Shown: piece after piece, positions 8,324-16,495 of the stretch
How the letters are laid out: every line of letters starts with the position of its first letter
Position numbering within the stretch: the stretch's first letter is position 1
DNA from: Solirubrobacterales bacterium
Lineage (GTDB): Bacteria > Actinomycetota > Thermoleophilia > Solirubrobacterales > 70-9
Assembly: GCA_021155855.1 (NCBI GenBank)
Contig: JAJNAZ010000009.1
Location: forward strand, 1-64,000
Direction: 5' to 3'
DNA length: 64,000 nt
Position numbers and translations under genes: made by a program
The notes under the pieces: model-generated
The model's database searches: none
The model's input: only the letters and a program-made list of their open reading frames with translations
What the model was told of the DNA's origin: nothing

Positions 8324-9457
8324 ATGTCGGGCGACTTCGAGGTCGCGGTCGTCGGGGCCGGGGTCGTGGGCTCGGGGTGCGCCCTGGCGCTGGCGCGTCG
8401 TGGTGTCGCCGTCGCCCTGCTGGAGGCGGAGGCCGAGCCCGGGCTGCAGGCCAGCGGGACGAACTCCGGAATCCTTCACACGGGCTTCGACTCCGCATTC
8501 GGCGAGCTCGAGACCGATCTGATCCTGCGCGCGGCGTCGCTGCGGGACCCCGTGCTCGAGACCCTCGCGGTCCCCGTAGTGCGCTGCGGGGCCGAGATGG
8601 CGCCCCGTGACACCGGCGATGCAGCGTCGATCGCGGCGATCGCGGCGAACGCCCGCGGCAACGGAGTCGCGGTCGCGCTGCGCGATGACGGGGTGCTCGA
8701 GGTTCCAGGCGAGTCGGTCACCGACCCGGTCGCGTACACGCTCGCGCTCTGTGTTGCGGCGCAGCGCCATCGGGCGCGCCTCTTCACCGGGTTCGGCGTC
8801 ACCCGGATCGAGCACGGTCGCGGGTCGATGCGAGTCACCGCGGCGAGCGGCGAAGCGGTTTCGGCCCGCGTGGTTGTCAACGGCGCCGGCATCGGCGCGG
8901 GAGCCGTCGCGCGAATGCTCGGAGACGACTCCTTTGACGTCTATCCGCGCAAGGGCGAGTTCCTGGTGTTCGACCCTCCCACCGACGGCATCCTCGAGCG
9001 CATCCTGCTTCCGGTGCCGACGCCGAGGACCAAGGGCGTGCTCGTCTTTCCGACCGTCGACGGGAGGATCGTCGCCGGCCCGACGGCGGTCGACCTCGAC
9101 CGACCCGACTGGTCGGTGCGACCCGAGGCGCGTGAGGAGATCCTGCCGAAGGCGTCGCGAATGCATCCACCACTTGCCGACGCCGAGCCGGTCTTCGCCT
9201 ACGCCGGCCTGCGACCCGCCGGACGGGCCGTCAACTATGTGATCGCCCGCTCGCGCGCCGAGCCGGCGCTGGTGAACGTCGCGGCCATCCGATCTACCGG
9301 GCTGACGGCATCGCTGGCGATCGCCGAGCGCGTTGTCTCCCTGGTCGCCGCCGCCGGGGTGCCCATGAGCTCGCCCGAGGCGCTGGCGCCCGGACCGCCG
9401 CCGGCAGCCGAGGGCGAGCCGTGGTGGCGCCGGAGCGCGGATAGGCTGGCAGTGTGA
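8324..9457 (+). CDS. FAD-dependent oxidoreductase (DAO family; GlpA/L-2-hydroxyglutarate dehydrogenase-like)
   Basis: Flavoprotein of 377 aa with the dinucleotide-binding motif VVGAGVVGSGCALALARRG at the N-terminus and the GTNSGILHTGFD segment typical of glycerol-3-phosphate and L-2-hydroxyglutarate dehydrogenases. VVNGAGIGA and a C-terminal FAYAGLRPAGRAVNYVIARS complete the DAO fold. The next gene is a glycerol-kinase-like enzyme whose GTG overlaps this stop (GTGA), so the pair probably phosphorylates and then oxidises glycerol or a related polyol. Because a putrescine-type operon diverges from it, a PuuB-like amine oxidase role was considered, but the motifs fit GlpA better. Confidence 0.88.
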   Translation: MSGDFEVAVVGAGVVGSGCALALARRGVAVALLEAEAEPGLQASGTNSGILHTGFDSAFGELETDLILRAASLRDPVLETLAVPVVRCGAEMAPRDTGDAASIAAIAANARGNGVAVALRDDGVLEVPGESVTDPVAYTLALCVAAQRHRARLFTGFGVTRIEHGRGSMRVTAASGEAVSARVVVNGAGIGAGAVARMLGDDSFDVYPRKGEFLVFDPPTDGILERILLPVPTPRTKGVLVFPTVDGRIVAGPTAVDLDRPDWSVRPEAREEILPKASRMHPPLADAEPVFAYAGLRPAGRAVNYVIARSRAEPALVNVAAIRSTGLTASLAIAERVVSLVAAAGVPMSSPEALAPGPPPAAEGEPWWRRSADRLAV

Positions 9458-10902
9458 GCCTGCTGCTCGGCATCGACGAGGGCACCTCGGCGGTCAAGGC
9501 CGTTCTCTACGACCTCGACCTGCGCCCGGTTGCGGAGGCGCGCCGCGAGAAACCGCTCACCCACCCCCGGCCGGGCTGGGTCGAACAGGATCCGGAGGTG
9601 ATCCTGACCGCCGTGGTCGAAGCCGTCGGCGAGCTGCTCGAACGCGCCGAGGATGAAATCGTCGCCTGCGGTCTCGACCACCAGGGAGAATCGATCTTGG
9701 CCTGGGATGCCGAGAGCGGCCTGCCGCTGACCCCGGTCGTCACATGGCAGGACAAGCGCTCCCAGGAGATGATCGACCGCCTCGTCGCGCGGGGCGGCGA
9801 CTCGGAGGTGATTGAGCGCAGCGGGATGCCGCTCGATCCGTACTTCTCGGCCGGCAAGCTGGCCTGGCTGCTCGAGCACGATGACGCCGTCGGCGCTGCC
9901 CATGACGCGGGCACACTCCGCCTCGGCACGGTGGACTCGTTCCTGTGCGCGAGGCTCGGTGCCGGTTTCGCGACGGACCCCTCGACCGTGTCGCGCACTC
10001 AGCTCGGCGCGCCAGATTGGGATCCACGGCTGCTGGAGATCTTCGGCGTGCCCGTCGAGGCACTGCCCGAGGTCGCCGACACCGCCGGCGACCTCGGCAC
10101 CCTCTCGGATCCCTCCTGGCCGGTCGAGCTACCGCTGCGGGCGCGCTGCGTGGATCAACAGGCGGCGCTGGCCGGTGCAGGCTGCGTCGAACCGGGGCTG
10201 GCCAAGGCCACCTACGGCACCGGTGTGTTCGTGCTCGCCCACGCAGGGAACGAGCGGCCCGCGCCCAGCGGCGGTCTGCTGCCGACCGTCGCCTGGCGGG
10301 TAGACGGTCGGGTCGAGTGGGCGATCGACGGCGGGGTGTTCACGGCTGGAGCCGTGCTCGAGTGGCTGACCCGAGACCTCGGACTGGCGGGCGATGCCGC
10401 CGCGCTCGCCGCCGCGGCCGAGGAGGTCGGGGAGTCGGCCGGAGTTCGGGTGCTGCCCGCGCTTGCGGGGATCGGGGCGCCGTGGTGGAAACCGGACGTG
10501 CGCGCGGTGATCGCCGGTCTGACCTCGGGCACCCGGCCCGGGCACATCGGCTACGCGGCGCTTGAGGGCATCGCCTGGCGAGTCGCGGACGTGCTCGGCG
10601 CGATGCGCGAGTCAGTCGAGATCGAGGCGCTGCGAGTCGACGGCGGCCTCACCCGCAGCCCAACCTTGCTCGCGCTGCAGGCGGACGCCGCCGGGGTCGC
10701 CGTCCAGCGCGGCAGCATCGACGCGACCGCGGCCGGCGCGGCCGCGCTTGCCGCGGTGGGCGCCGGTGTCTGGGACTCGACCGCGGAGATCGGCATCCGC
10801 GTTCCCGCCGGGGCCTCGGTCGAGCCCGAGCGCGACCAGGCCTGGCGCGAGCGGGCGTACGGCGAGTGGGACGAGTTCGTCCGCGCCGCGGCCGAGCTCT
10901 GA
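9454..10902 (+). CDS. FGGY-family carbohydrate kinase, glycerol-kinase-like
   Basis: ATP-dependent sugar/polyol kinase, 482 aa. The actin-like ATPase fold shows GIDEGTSAVKAVLYD at the N-terminus, WVEQDPEVI, the substrate loop VTWQDKRSQEMID, DQQAALAGAG and the TYGTGVFVLAHAG phosphate loop. The C-terminal domain carries ALEGIAWRVADVL and RVDGGLTRSPTLLALQAD. The DQQAAL..TYGTG combination is characteristic of glycerol kinases rather than xylulokinases. It is translationally coupled to the flavoprotein gene before it. The GntR regulator ends only 5 bp beyond its stop on the other strand. Exact substrate unproven. Confidence 0.9.
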   Translation: MSLLLGIDEGTSAVKAVLYDLDLRPVAEARREKPLTHPRPGWVEQDPEVILTAVVEAVGELLERAEDEIVACGLDHQGESILAWDAESGLPLTPVVTWQDKRSQEMIDRLVARGGDSEVIERSGMPLDPYFSAGKLAWLLEHDDAVGAAHDAGTLRLGTVDSFLCARLGAGFATDPSTVSRTQLGAPDWDPRLLEIFGVPVEALPEVADTAGDLGTLSDPSWPVELPLRARCVDQQAALAGAGCVEPGLAKATYGTGVFVLAHAGNERPAPSGGLLPTVAWRVDGRVEWAIDGGVFTAGAVLEWLTRDLGLAGDAAALAAAAEEVGESAGVRVLPALAGIGAPWWKPDVRAVIAGLTSGTRPGHIGYAALEGIAWRVADVLGAMRESVEIEALRVDGGLTRSPTLLALQADAAGVAVQRGSIDATAAGAAALAAVGAGVWDSTAEIGIRVPAGASVEPERDQAWRERAYGEWDEFVRAAAEL

Positions 10903-10907
10903 GGGAG

Positions 10908-11612
10908 TCAGATCAGGCCCGCGAGGATGTGCTCGGTTCCGCGGATGTGCTTGCGCATCAGCGGCACGGCGCGGTCCGCGTCGCCCTCACGCAGCAGCGC
11001 CACCAGCCTGCCGTGCTGGGTGTTGGAGCGGCTGAGCACCTCCTCCGGGTGGGCGATGCGACCGATCAGGTCGCTCATCTGACCCTGGACCTCGGTCATT
11101 TCGGTGACCAGGTGCGGCGAGCGCGCGGCCTCGGCGACGCCGATGTGAAAGCGGATGTCCGCGCGCCGGTACGCCTCGAAGGCACCCGGTTTCGCCATCC
11201 GCTCCACCAGCTTGTCGAGTGCGTCTAGCTCGGCGCGCTGGGCCCGCTCGGCGGCGAGAATCACGGCGCCGACCTCGATCGCGACCCGATGGTCGAGGAC
11301 GGCCCGGGCGTCGCGGCCGAGCGGATCCTCCTCGCGCTCGTGCAGCGGCGGGCGCTGGGCGACGAAGGTTCCGCCGCTGCGGCCACGGCTCGAGGTCAGG
11401 TGCCCCGACTGGACCAGCGTGGTCAGTGCCTGGCGCAGGGTCGAGCGCGAGATCCGCAGCTCGCCGGCAAGCTTGCGCTCGGGGGGGAGCTTGCTACCCG
11501 GTGCGAGAAGTCCGGTACGGATCGCCGTTCCGAGCCGCTCGACCGTCTCCTCGAACGTCGTCGGCGGACGCACCGGCTTGAACACAGCCTCGACCGCGGC
11601 GTCGCGCTTCAC
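10908..11612 (-). CDS. GntR-family transcriptional regulator, FadR/FCD subfamily
   Basis: DNA-binding regulator of 234 aa. The N-terminal winged helix reads ..LAGELRISRSTLRQALTTLVQSG then HLTSSRGRSGGTFV. The C-terminal all-helical FCD domain contains the Asp and His residues that usually bind a metal (FHIGVAEAARSPHL, QHGRLVALL, MRKHI). Such proteins sense small organic acids or sugar acids and repress adjacent catabolic genes. It faces the flavoprotein/kinase operon convergently, so control of that operon or of the divergent polyamine operon is plausible but not shown. Confidence 0.93.
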   Translation of the reverse strand: MKRDAAVEAVFKPVRPPTTFEETVERLGTAIRTGLLAPGSKLPPERKLAGELRISRSTLRQALTTLVQSGHLTSSRGRSGGTFVAQRPPLHEREEDPLGRDARAVLDHRVAIEVGAVILAAERAQRAELDALDKLVERMAKPGAFEAYRRADIRFHIGVAEAARSPHLVTEMTEVQGQMSDLIGRIAHPEEVLSRSNTQHGRLVALLREGDADRAVPLMRKHIRGTEHILAGLI

Positions 11613-11654
11613 GCGACCTACGGTAGCGCCGGATCGGCCCTGCGCGCCAACTTC

Positions 11655-12299
11655 TCAATCGCCGAGCGCGGCACGGATCTCCGCAATCGCCTGCTCGTTG
11701 TCGCGGAAGTGGACCGCGCTCATCCCCAGCTCCCGGGCGGCCTCGACGTTGACGATCACGTCGTCTACGAACAGGCAATCTTTCGCGGTGATGCCGTCAC
11801 CGAGCCGCTCGAGGGTGAGCTCGTAGATCGGGCGGTCCGGCTTGCGCATGCCGACGAATGCCGAGTCGACGATCAGCTCGAAGATCTCATCGACCGGCAC
11901 CAGCGAGCGCCACAGCGGCTCCCACTCGCGCACGTTGTTGGTCAGCAGCGCCATCCGGTAGCCGCGGGCCCTGACCGCGGCCATCAGCTCGATCATCGGC
12001 TGGTTCGGGGCGAGGGCGTCGAAGTAGATCTCCCTGAAGCCGTGCAGCTCGGGGCGATGCCCCAAGAGCGGCTCGAGCGCGGCTCCGAGGCGAGCCAGGA
12101 ACTGGTCCTCGGTCAGGCGGCCGGTCTCGAGCTCGAACAGCGGATGGGCGCCGTCGCGCTCGGCGATCGCCTGCATCGCCTGACCGAGGGAGGCGGGCGC
12201 GATCCCGGTGCGATCCTGAAAGGCCGCGAACGAGTGCATCAACGGCGTCGTCAGCACCCCGCCGAAGTCCGAGATCACCGCCTTGACGCGGTCGTTCAT
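11655..12299 (-). CDS. HAD-superfamily hydrolase (IA, variant 3 type)
   Basis: Phosphatase-like HAD protein of 214 aa. Motif I is VISDFGGVLTTP (nucleophile Asp), motif II LLTNN, motif III Lys in GMRKPDRPIY, and motif IV CLFVDDVIVNVEAA. The helical cap lies between motifs I and II. It resembles the N-terminal phosphatase domain of epoxide hydrolase-like HADs. Motif I has Gly where many phosphatases have the second Asp (DFG, not DxD), as is usual in this subgroup. Its ATG overlaps the stop of the upstream hypothetical gene. Substrate unknown. Confidence 0.92.
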   Translation of the reverse strand: MNDRVKAVISDFGGVLTTPLMHSFAAFQDRTGIAPASLGQAMQAIAERDGAHPLFELETGRLTEDQFLARLGAALEPLLGHRPELHGFREIYFDALAPNQPMIELMAAVRARGYRMALLTNNVREWEPLWRSLVPVDEIFELIVDSAFVGMRKPDRPIYELTLERLGDGITAKDCLFVDDVIVNVEAARELGMSAVHFRDNEQAIAEIRAALGD

Positions 12300-12814
12300 G
12301 CCCTGCTGAGCACGTCGAGGACGCCGACGCCGGAGTCCCCGGAAGATCGCAGCTCGAGCGCGGCCGAAAGCCGGCGCACGCCGCCCTGGTCACTCGTCGC
12401 GGTCGCGGTCGCCTCGCCCGCGACCCGGACCGGCAATCCGCCGTCCTCGCGATAGAGCTCGAGGCCGATCCGGCTCGGCAGTCCATCGGGCCCGTACTCG
12501 GTCGACACCAGAGCCTCCGCCAGCTGCGCGAGCGCATCGACCTTGCCGAGTGCGCCCGCTACGAGTTCCTCGCCGTGCCCCCCGGCGCCGGCGGGTCGCA
12601 GTGCCGCCAGAGCCACCAGCCGCCCGTCATCGAGGCGCCCGGAGACGATCCGCAACGCCTCGACCTCGTCCCAGTCGAGCTCTCCGCCCAGGCGCCAGAC
12701 GGGCTCGGTGTCCGGGAGCGCGCGGTCGAGCGCGGCAAGCTGCTCGCCCCGCCACTCGATCCGCAGCGGCTCGCCGGCGGGATCGGTGAACTTGATCGAC
12801 AGCACCTCACCCAC
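12296..12814 (-). CDS. Hypothetical protein, 172 aa
   Basis: Not recognised. The protein is acidic, lacks membrane segments and signal peptide, and begins with a beta-rich section (VLSIKFTDPAGEPLRIEWRG) followed by a section that looks like a repeated domain of strands and helices. It is sandwiched between fxsA (8-bp overlap upstream) and the HAD gene (4-bp overlap downstream), which strongly indicates a real gene co-translated with them. Confidence 0.8.
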   Translation of the reverse strand: MGEVLSIKFTDPAGEPLRIEWRGEQLAALDRALPDTEPVWRLGGELDWDEVEALRIVSGRLDDGRLVALAALRPAGAGGHGEELVAGALGKVDALAQLAEALVSTEYGPDGLPSRIGLELYREDGGLPVRVAGEATATATSDQGGVRRLSAALELRSSGDSGVGVLDVLSRA

Positions 12815-13223
12815 GGTGATCGCCGTCCGGAAGCTCGCCCGAGGGGTCGGTCACCTCGCGCGCGGTGCCCTCGTAGTCGTAGCCGGGCGACGATCTCCGG
12901 GACCGGAACGGATCGGGCCGCTTCAGTAGCAAAAAGCCGACGACGTCGGTGATGAACCCGGGGGCGAGCAGCAGCGCGCCGCCGAGGATGATCATCGCGC
13001 CGTCGAAGGTCTCGCGGGCGGGCACCCGGCCCTCGGAGAGGACCCGGTTGAAGCGCGCCCACGCCGTCTGGCCCTGCGAGCGCGCGAGCGCCGCGCCGAC
13101 GAACCCGTCCAGCAGCAGGATCGCGAGTGTGGGCAGGATCCCGATCGCCTGGCCGACCTGCACGATCACGTAGATCTCCGCGATCGGCAATGCGATGAAC
13201 AGGATCAGCAGGAGCAGGGCCAA
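12807..13223 (-). CDS. fxsA: FxsA-family membrane protein
   Basis: A 138-aa cytoplasmic membrane protein of the FxsA family. It opens with a membrane helix LLLILFIALPIAEIYVIV, continues through GILPTLAILLLDGFVGAALARSQG, has the FDGAMIILGGALLLAPGFITDVVGFLLL core that defines the family, and ends in a short polar tail with RRSSPGYDYEG. In enterobacteria FxsA affects F-exclusion of phage T7; in actinobacteria the function is unclear. It heads a three-gene minus-strand operon and is divergent, 40 bp away, from the MIP18-like gene. Confidence 0.92.
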   Translation of the reverse strand: MALLLLILFIALPIAEIYVIVQVGQAIGILPTLAILLLDGFVGAALARSQGQTAWARFNRVLSEGRVPARETFDGAMIILGGALLLAPGFITDVVGFLLLKRPDPFRSRRSSPGYDYEGTAREVTDPSGELPDGDHRG

Positions 13224-13263
13224 TGCCCATCACAGCCTAGAGAGTGGGGGCCGGTTCACTACG

Positions 13264-13569
13264 ATGATCGTCATGACCACCGAAGAGGATGTCTACGAGG
13301 CGCTGGAAGAGGTGATCGATCCCGAGCTGGGGCTCGATTTCGTCTCCCTAGGACTCGTCTACGACGTCGAGATCGACGGCCCGGAGGTTTTCGTCACCTT
13401 CACGCTCACAACCCCCGCCTGCCCGATCGGACCCCAGGTCTCAGAGCAGATGCGCGAGTTCGTCGGTGATCTCGAGGGGATCGACAAGGTCCACCCAAAG
13501 ATGATCTTCGACCCGCCCTGGTCCCCGGAGATGATGACCGAGGACGCGAAGTTCGCTTTGGGGTTCTAA
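13264..13569 (+). CDS. MIP18/DUF59 family protein (SufT/PaaD-like Fe-S assembly factor)
   Basis: A 101-aa single-domain protein. DUF59 features are present: EEVIDPELGLDFVSLGLVYD at the N-terminus, TFTLTTPACPIGP with the single conserved Cys, and a C-terminal strand ending FDPPWSPEMMTEDAKFALG. Related proteins (SufT, PaaD, MIP18) help mature iron-sulfur proteins. Starts at 13264 (ATG) or 13273 (ATG) are equally possible. It is monocistronic and separate from the suf genes later in the window. Confidence 0.92.
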   Translation: MIVMTTEEDVYEALEEVIDPELGLDFVSLGLVYDVEIDGPEVFVTFTLTTPACPIGPQVSEQMREFVGDLEGIDKVHPKMIFDPPWSPEMMTEDAKFALGF

Positions 13570-13770
13570 ACGGCCTGCTAGGACCGCTCCCACGAGCCGG
13601 ATCACCGAGGCGGGGTTGGGGAAGATCCGACCAGACGGGCGCGGCGGTTGATCTCCTTGTTCACCCGCTCCAGCGGATTCGTGGGCCAGATCCTCTGCAA
13701 GTGCGCCCGCGGGAACGCGGTGAAGGCAAGGACCTCGGTCTTGGCCGCGTCCATCAGCGGCCCGAACTGC
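13570..13770 (-). pseudogene. IS256-family (mutator type) transposase remnant, frameshifted
   Basis: Reading the minus strand gives KTEVLAFTAFPRAH then QRIWPTNPLERVNKEINRRA, followed after a one-base frame change near 13631 by IFPNPASVIRLVGAVLAGR. This is the C-terminal signature of IS256/mutator transposases (WSTNPLERLNKEIKRRTDVVGIFPN in typical members). Only some 65 residues of a ~400-aa protein remain, and no inverted terminal repeats were found. The next 190 bp up to 13960 contain no gene I recognise. It is a clear scar of a past insertion. Confidence 0.8.
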
Positions 13771-13980
13771 GAAAACGACCTGGTGCCGTGATTGCAGCCA
13801 TCGGCTCAGTCGGGCGGGAACAGCGGCCCTAGATGCGTCTCGATCAGCCAGGAAGACTCGCGCCGCTTTAGTGCTCACCAGCACCGTGTCGGCGCGCGGA
13901 TGCGGCGGATCTGACGCCGGTGAACCCGTTGAAGATCTCGCGGAACCGACGAACGTCTGTTGGTATACGCTCTCCCTAGA

Positions 13981-14280
13981 ATGGCCGAGCAGAGCGACGA
14001 GTCGCGCCTTCAGGAGTACCAAAAGCGCCTTGAGGAATTGATGGAGGCCGCGCGCGGGGGGATGGAACGACAGGCCCCAGAGGTCCTCGACAAGTTCGCG
14101 GCGGCCGCGGACAACATCGCCCGACGCTTCAAGGACATGGCGAGTAAAGCCCGGCAGCGCGCGGCGGAAGAGGAAGGGCAGCGAGCGGCAGAGGAGGAAG
14201 CAATGACCTCCGAGGGTGCGCCAGAGACGCCGGACGCGCCTCAGGCGCCCTCCGGCGGATCAGGTACCGCGGGCACCTGA
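13981..14280 (+). CDS. Small charged helical protein, 99 aa
   Basis: Not recognised. Residues 5-65 are strongly helical and charged (EYQKRLEELMEAARGG, RRFKDMASKARQRAAEEEG), resembling a short coiled coil. The last 30 residues are rich in Pro, Gly, Ser and Ala and probably disordered. No Cys and no membrane segment. A TACGCT hexamer at 13966-13971, 9 nt before the ATG and without a Shine-Dalgarno sequence, suggests leaderless transcription. It sits between two mobile-element scars, so it may be cargo or simply a neighbour. Confidence 0.65.
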   Translation: MAEQSDESRLQEYQKRLEELMEAARGGMERQAPEVLDKFAAAADNIARRFKDMASKARQRAAEEEGQRAAEEEAMTSEGAPETPDAPQAPSGGSGTAGT

Positions 14281-14342
14281 GAGCATCAGGGGTCCTGGTC
14301 CGACGGCACCGCGCCTGACCTCGGCCCTACTCCCTTAGCTTC

Positions 14343-14539
14343 TTAGTGGACGACCTTCGGGTGCACGCCCGCCCCGAGCGCGAGTGTGGCGTGCGTGTGG
14401 CGCAGGTCGTGCAGCCGGATCTTCGGCAGCCCGGGCTCGCGCACGTGGTGGTCGAAGGAACGCGAGAAGTTCGCGCCCAGATCGGCGTCCCGTTCTCGCG
14501 GCAGAAGACGAGACCGTGATCCTGATATGCCGGACCCAC
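14343..14539 (-). pseudogene. Tyrosine recombinase/phage integrase remnant, frameshifted
   Basis: Minus-strand translation gives GPAYQDHGLVFCRENGTPIW and then, after a frame change near 14475, FSRSFDHHVREPGLPKIRLH followed by DLRHTHATLALGAGVHPKVV and a stop. The box-II motif HDLRHTHATLAL with its catalytic His-x-x-Arg is diagnostic for tyrosine recombinases. The catalytic Tyr region that should follow is missing and the N-terminal half is absent, so this is a dead fragment. Together with the transposase scar 600 bp away it marks an old integration site. Confidence 0.85.
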
Positions 14540-14761
14540 GCGACCCGCTCGTCAAGCTGGGCGCTCGCGGTGCTCTACGTGCGCGAGCGCCACGGCGTCG
14601 ATCTGGAAGCGCTCGACGAGGCGCTGGTGACCGTGCACGGCCGGGAGTGATCGATTTGGGTGCGTGTGCTCTTGAGGGGCGCGCGGGATAGTTCACCGCC
14701 TGCGCCGCCGTCGGGCGAGGCCGAGCTGCGGGCCCTGCCGAGGGAAAGCCAGGAAGGCGGG
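14540..14761. other. Intergenic stretch without a supported gene
   Basis: No gene is supported here. A plus-strand frame ends at 14650 with WALAVLYVRERHGVDLEALD and a few more residues, which reads like the end of a real coding sequence. However, its start lies in antisense of the integrase fragment, so at best it is a stranded gene end left by rearrangement. Confidence 0.4.
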
Positions 14762-15040
14762 TCAAGGCTGATCGGCGACCCAGGACAGGATCGCCTTCGA
14801 GTGGGCGATCACCGTCCCGTCAGCGAGCTTCAGCGCCGGAAGCTTCGTGTCCCCGGTCGCCGCCCGCAGATCCTCGCGTGAGCCCTTTCGCAGAAACGGA
14901 ATCGGGTGGCCATGAGCCGCGGTCACCTTCTCGTACTCGATCCCCTTGGCGTGCATGGCCTCCTGCACCCGTCGGCACGGATGCACGCGGGGACCCCCCT
15001 CGTCGCCGTGACAGACGTACAACGTCGGCTCCTCGGCCAT
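14762..15040 (-). CDS. Glutaredoxin/glutathione S-transferase N-terminal domain protein
   Basis: A 92-aa thioredoxin-fold protein. It starts TLYVCHGDEGGPRVHPCRRVQEAM, where a glutaredoxin-like CxxC is replaced by two Cys 13 residues apart, and ends KLPALKLADGTVIAHSKAILSWV. The latter is the cis-Pro plus Ser-rich glutathione-binding loop of GST N-terminal domains. It stands alone, without the helical GST C-terminal domain. The frame stays open upstream to 15154 with a CPRC motif, but the ATG at 15040 gives the domain boundary expected. Redox or thiol role inferred from fold. Confidence 0.75.
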   Translation of the reverse strand: MAEEPTLYVCHGDEGGPRVHPCRRVQEAMHAKGIEYEKVTAAHGHPIPFLRKGSREDLRAATGDTKLPALKLADGTVIAHSKAILSWVADQP

Positions 15041-15183
15041 CGAGGCCCGGTTACCCAGCGAGCGCCGATCCAACTCGGCGTAGCGCTGTTCTCGGAGTCT
15101 CGGACGGTCGAGCGAGAGTGCCGGTTTCTTGGGACAGCGGGGGCAGAAGACCACCGCCTAGCGCGCCGCGCAAGAACGGCGGG

Positions 15184-15261
15184 CTACGCGCTCTGCGCCC
15201 TGTCGCAGCAGGCGAGCGGGTGCGGGCCGCCGCAGCGCGGACACATGTAGCGAACCCGCAT
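15184..15261 (-). CDS. Possible 25-aa Cys-rich (zinc-ribbon-like) peptide
   Basis: A very short frame from ATG 15261 to TAG 15184 encodes MRVRYMCPRCGGPHPLACC plus a short tail. The CPRC and ACC clusters look like a zinc knuckle. A second CPRC occurs about 60 bp further on in the same strand. It may be a genuine micro-protein or the remnant of a zinc-ribbon gene in this scarred region. No ribosome-binding site stands out. Confidence 0.3.
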   Translation of the reverse strand: MRVRYMCPRCGGPHPLACCDRAQSA

Positions 15262-15532
15262 CGGCGCAGGCTCCGGGCGAGGGCGTCGGGGCCGGCGTCG
15301 GCTTCGCTTCGTTCGTTTGTCGAGCAGCGCGACCTAGCCTAGGCGTGCCCCGGCGGACGCGATCGCGTCCGCGGCGCGGGCAGCTCGCCGGCGACGAGCT
15401 CGCTGATCGCGGCGGCGAAGATCGGCGAGCGCGAGTAGGGCTGGGAATCGCCCACGTCGTTGGCGGGCTCGGCAGGGCCACGGTATCGAACGCTCGCGCC
15501 ATCATGATGCGGATTTCGCTATCGCAGCGCGC
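15262..15532. other. Intergenic stretch, possible gene fragment
   Basis: About 270 bp with no convincing gene. One minus-strand frame contains NDVGDSQPYSRSPIFAAAIS and ELVAGELP before a stop at about 15341, with protein-like composition but no start codon, so it could be another broken coding sequence. Not recognised. Confidence 0.35.
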
Positions 15533-15895
15533 CTAGGCTCCGACGTCCCCTTGACCGGGAGGCGTCGCCTTACATTCGGCCTTGACGCGCTCCCACATCG
15601 CGGTCTCATCCTCTCGGGCGTCCTTGGTCAAGGCCGAGAAGACCCCGCCTACGAGCAAAGATGAGACCGAGCCGATCACCCCGAAGATGCCTCGTGTCGT
15701 CTCGCTGTCTCGAAAAGAAATGACGGCGTAGACCGCCGCCACGGCTACGACGAGTGCCAGGGCGAAGACAAGCGTCCCGTACGCGATCTTGCCGCGCCGC
15801 GCGGAGTTGTAAGAGCGCTTGGCCATCTCACACAGGTCGTTGACCGGCCTGTCTGCCGCGAGATCGAGCGTGCTCAGAGCAGCTGGTTTCTCCAC
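15533..15895 (-). CDS. Small two-helix membrane protein, 120 aa
   Basis: Not recognised by family. The protein has a ~35-residue cytoplasmic N-terminus, a membrane helix (YGTLVFALALVVAVAAVYAVI), a short loop with basic and acidic residues, a second hydrophobic stretch (GIFGVIGSVSSLLVGGVFSA), and a charged C-terminal tail with one Cys. The GTG start at 15895 is preceded by GGGGAGGTACGAG, a good ribosome-binding site. Transcribed alone. Confidence 0.75.
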   Translation of the reverse strand: MEKPAALSTLDLAADRPVNDLCEMAKRSYNSARRGKIAYGTLVFALALVVAVAAVYAVISFRDSETTRGIFGVIGSVSSLLVGGVFSALTKDAREDETAMWERVKAECKATPPGQGDVGA

Positions 15896-16034
15896 CTCGT
15901 ACCTCCCCGTCCGTTACTCGTCGACTCCGACCCTATCCGGATGGGGATCCCGGCTCCCCACAACCTCAGGCGGGCGTCGCCCGCGAGCCGCACCGCGCTC
16001 GGGGACTGAACGGTTCGTTCAACAGAGGCTAAAG

Positions 16035-16415
16035 CTACTCCGGCGCGCCGGCGGCTGCACGTGCCTCCTCGTGGCTGTGAAACCACCGGAAGCGAACGGC
16101 CTTGCCGTCGCGCACGGTCCACACGTGACCCTGGTCGCCTTTTACCTCCAGTCCGCTGCCTCGCCCGCGGGCCTCGTAGCGGCCGAGCACCGCCACCTCG
16201 TCGCCTGCATCGATGAGTTCGTCGATGCGAAAGCTCCAGCTCTCGTAGCTGTCACGCATGAGCGCGAAGCTCCCTCGTCCACGCCGAGTGCCACGCTCGA
16301 CCGCATACGGCGGGTTCACGTACTCGACCGTCTCGTCGATGAACGCCCGCGGCGACTCCCCTCGGTCCCAGGCGGAATAAATCCGACGCACGAGCTCGAC
16401 GTTCTCCCGCGACAT
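16035..16415 (-). CDS. NTF2-like/SnoaL-like protein (first of three paralogs)
   Basis: A 126-aa protein of the NTF2-like cone-fold superfamily. It begins MSRENVELVRRIYSAWDRGE, the standard first helix of SnoaL-like proteins, and ends with HVWTVRDGKAVRFRWFHSHE, the last two strands. Related proteins act as small isomerases, hydrolases or ligand binders; none can be assigned here. It lies 80 bp downstream of a second paralog and in the same orientation as two others, so the three probably arose by tandem duplication. The longer open frame to 16733 is antisense to other coding information. Confidence 0.88.
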   Translation of the reverse strand: MSRENVELVRRIYSAWDRGESPRAFIDETVEYVNPPYAVERGTRRGRGSFALMRDSYESWSFRIDELIDAGDEVAVLGRYEARGRGSGLEVKGDQGHVWTVRDGKAVRFRWFHSHEEARAAAGAPE

Positions 16416-16495
16416 CGCCTGCGCAGTATTCCGCGGCGGGAGCGGGCAGGTCGAGCCTGGAGGCCCGCGACCTTGCAGTGGGCCCCTTCGGGTCT

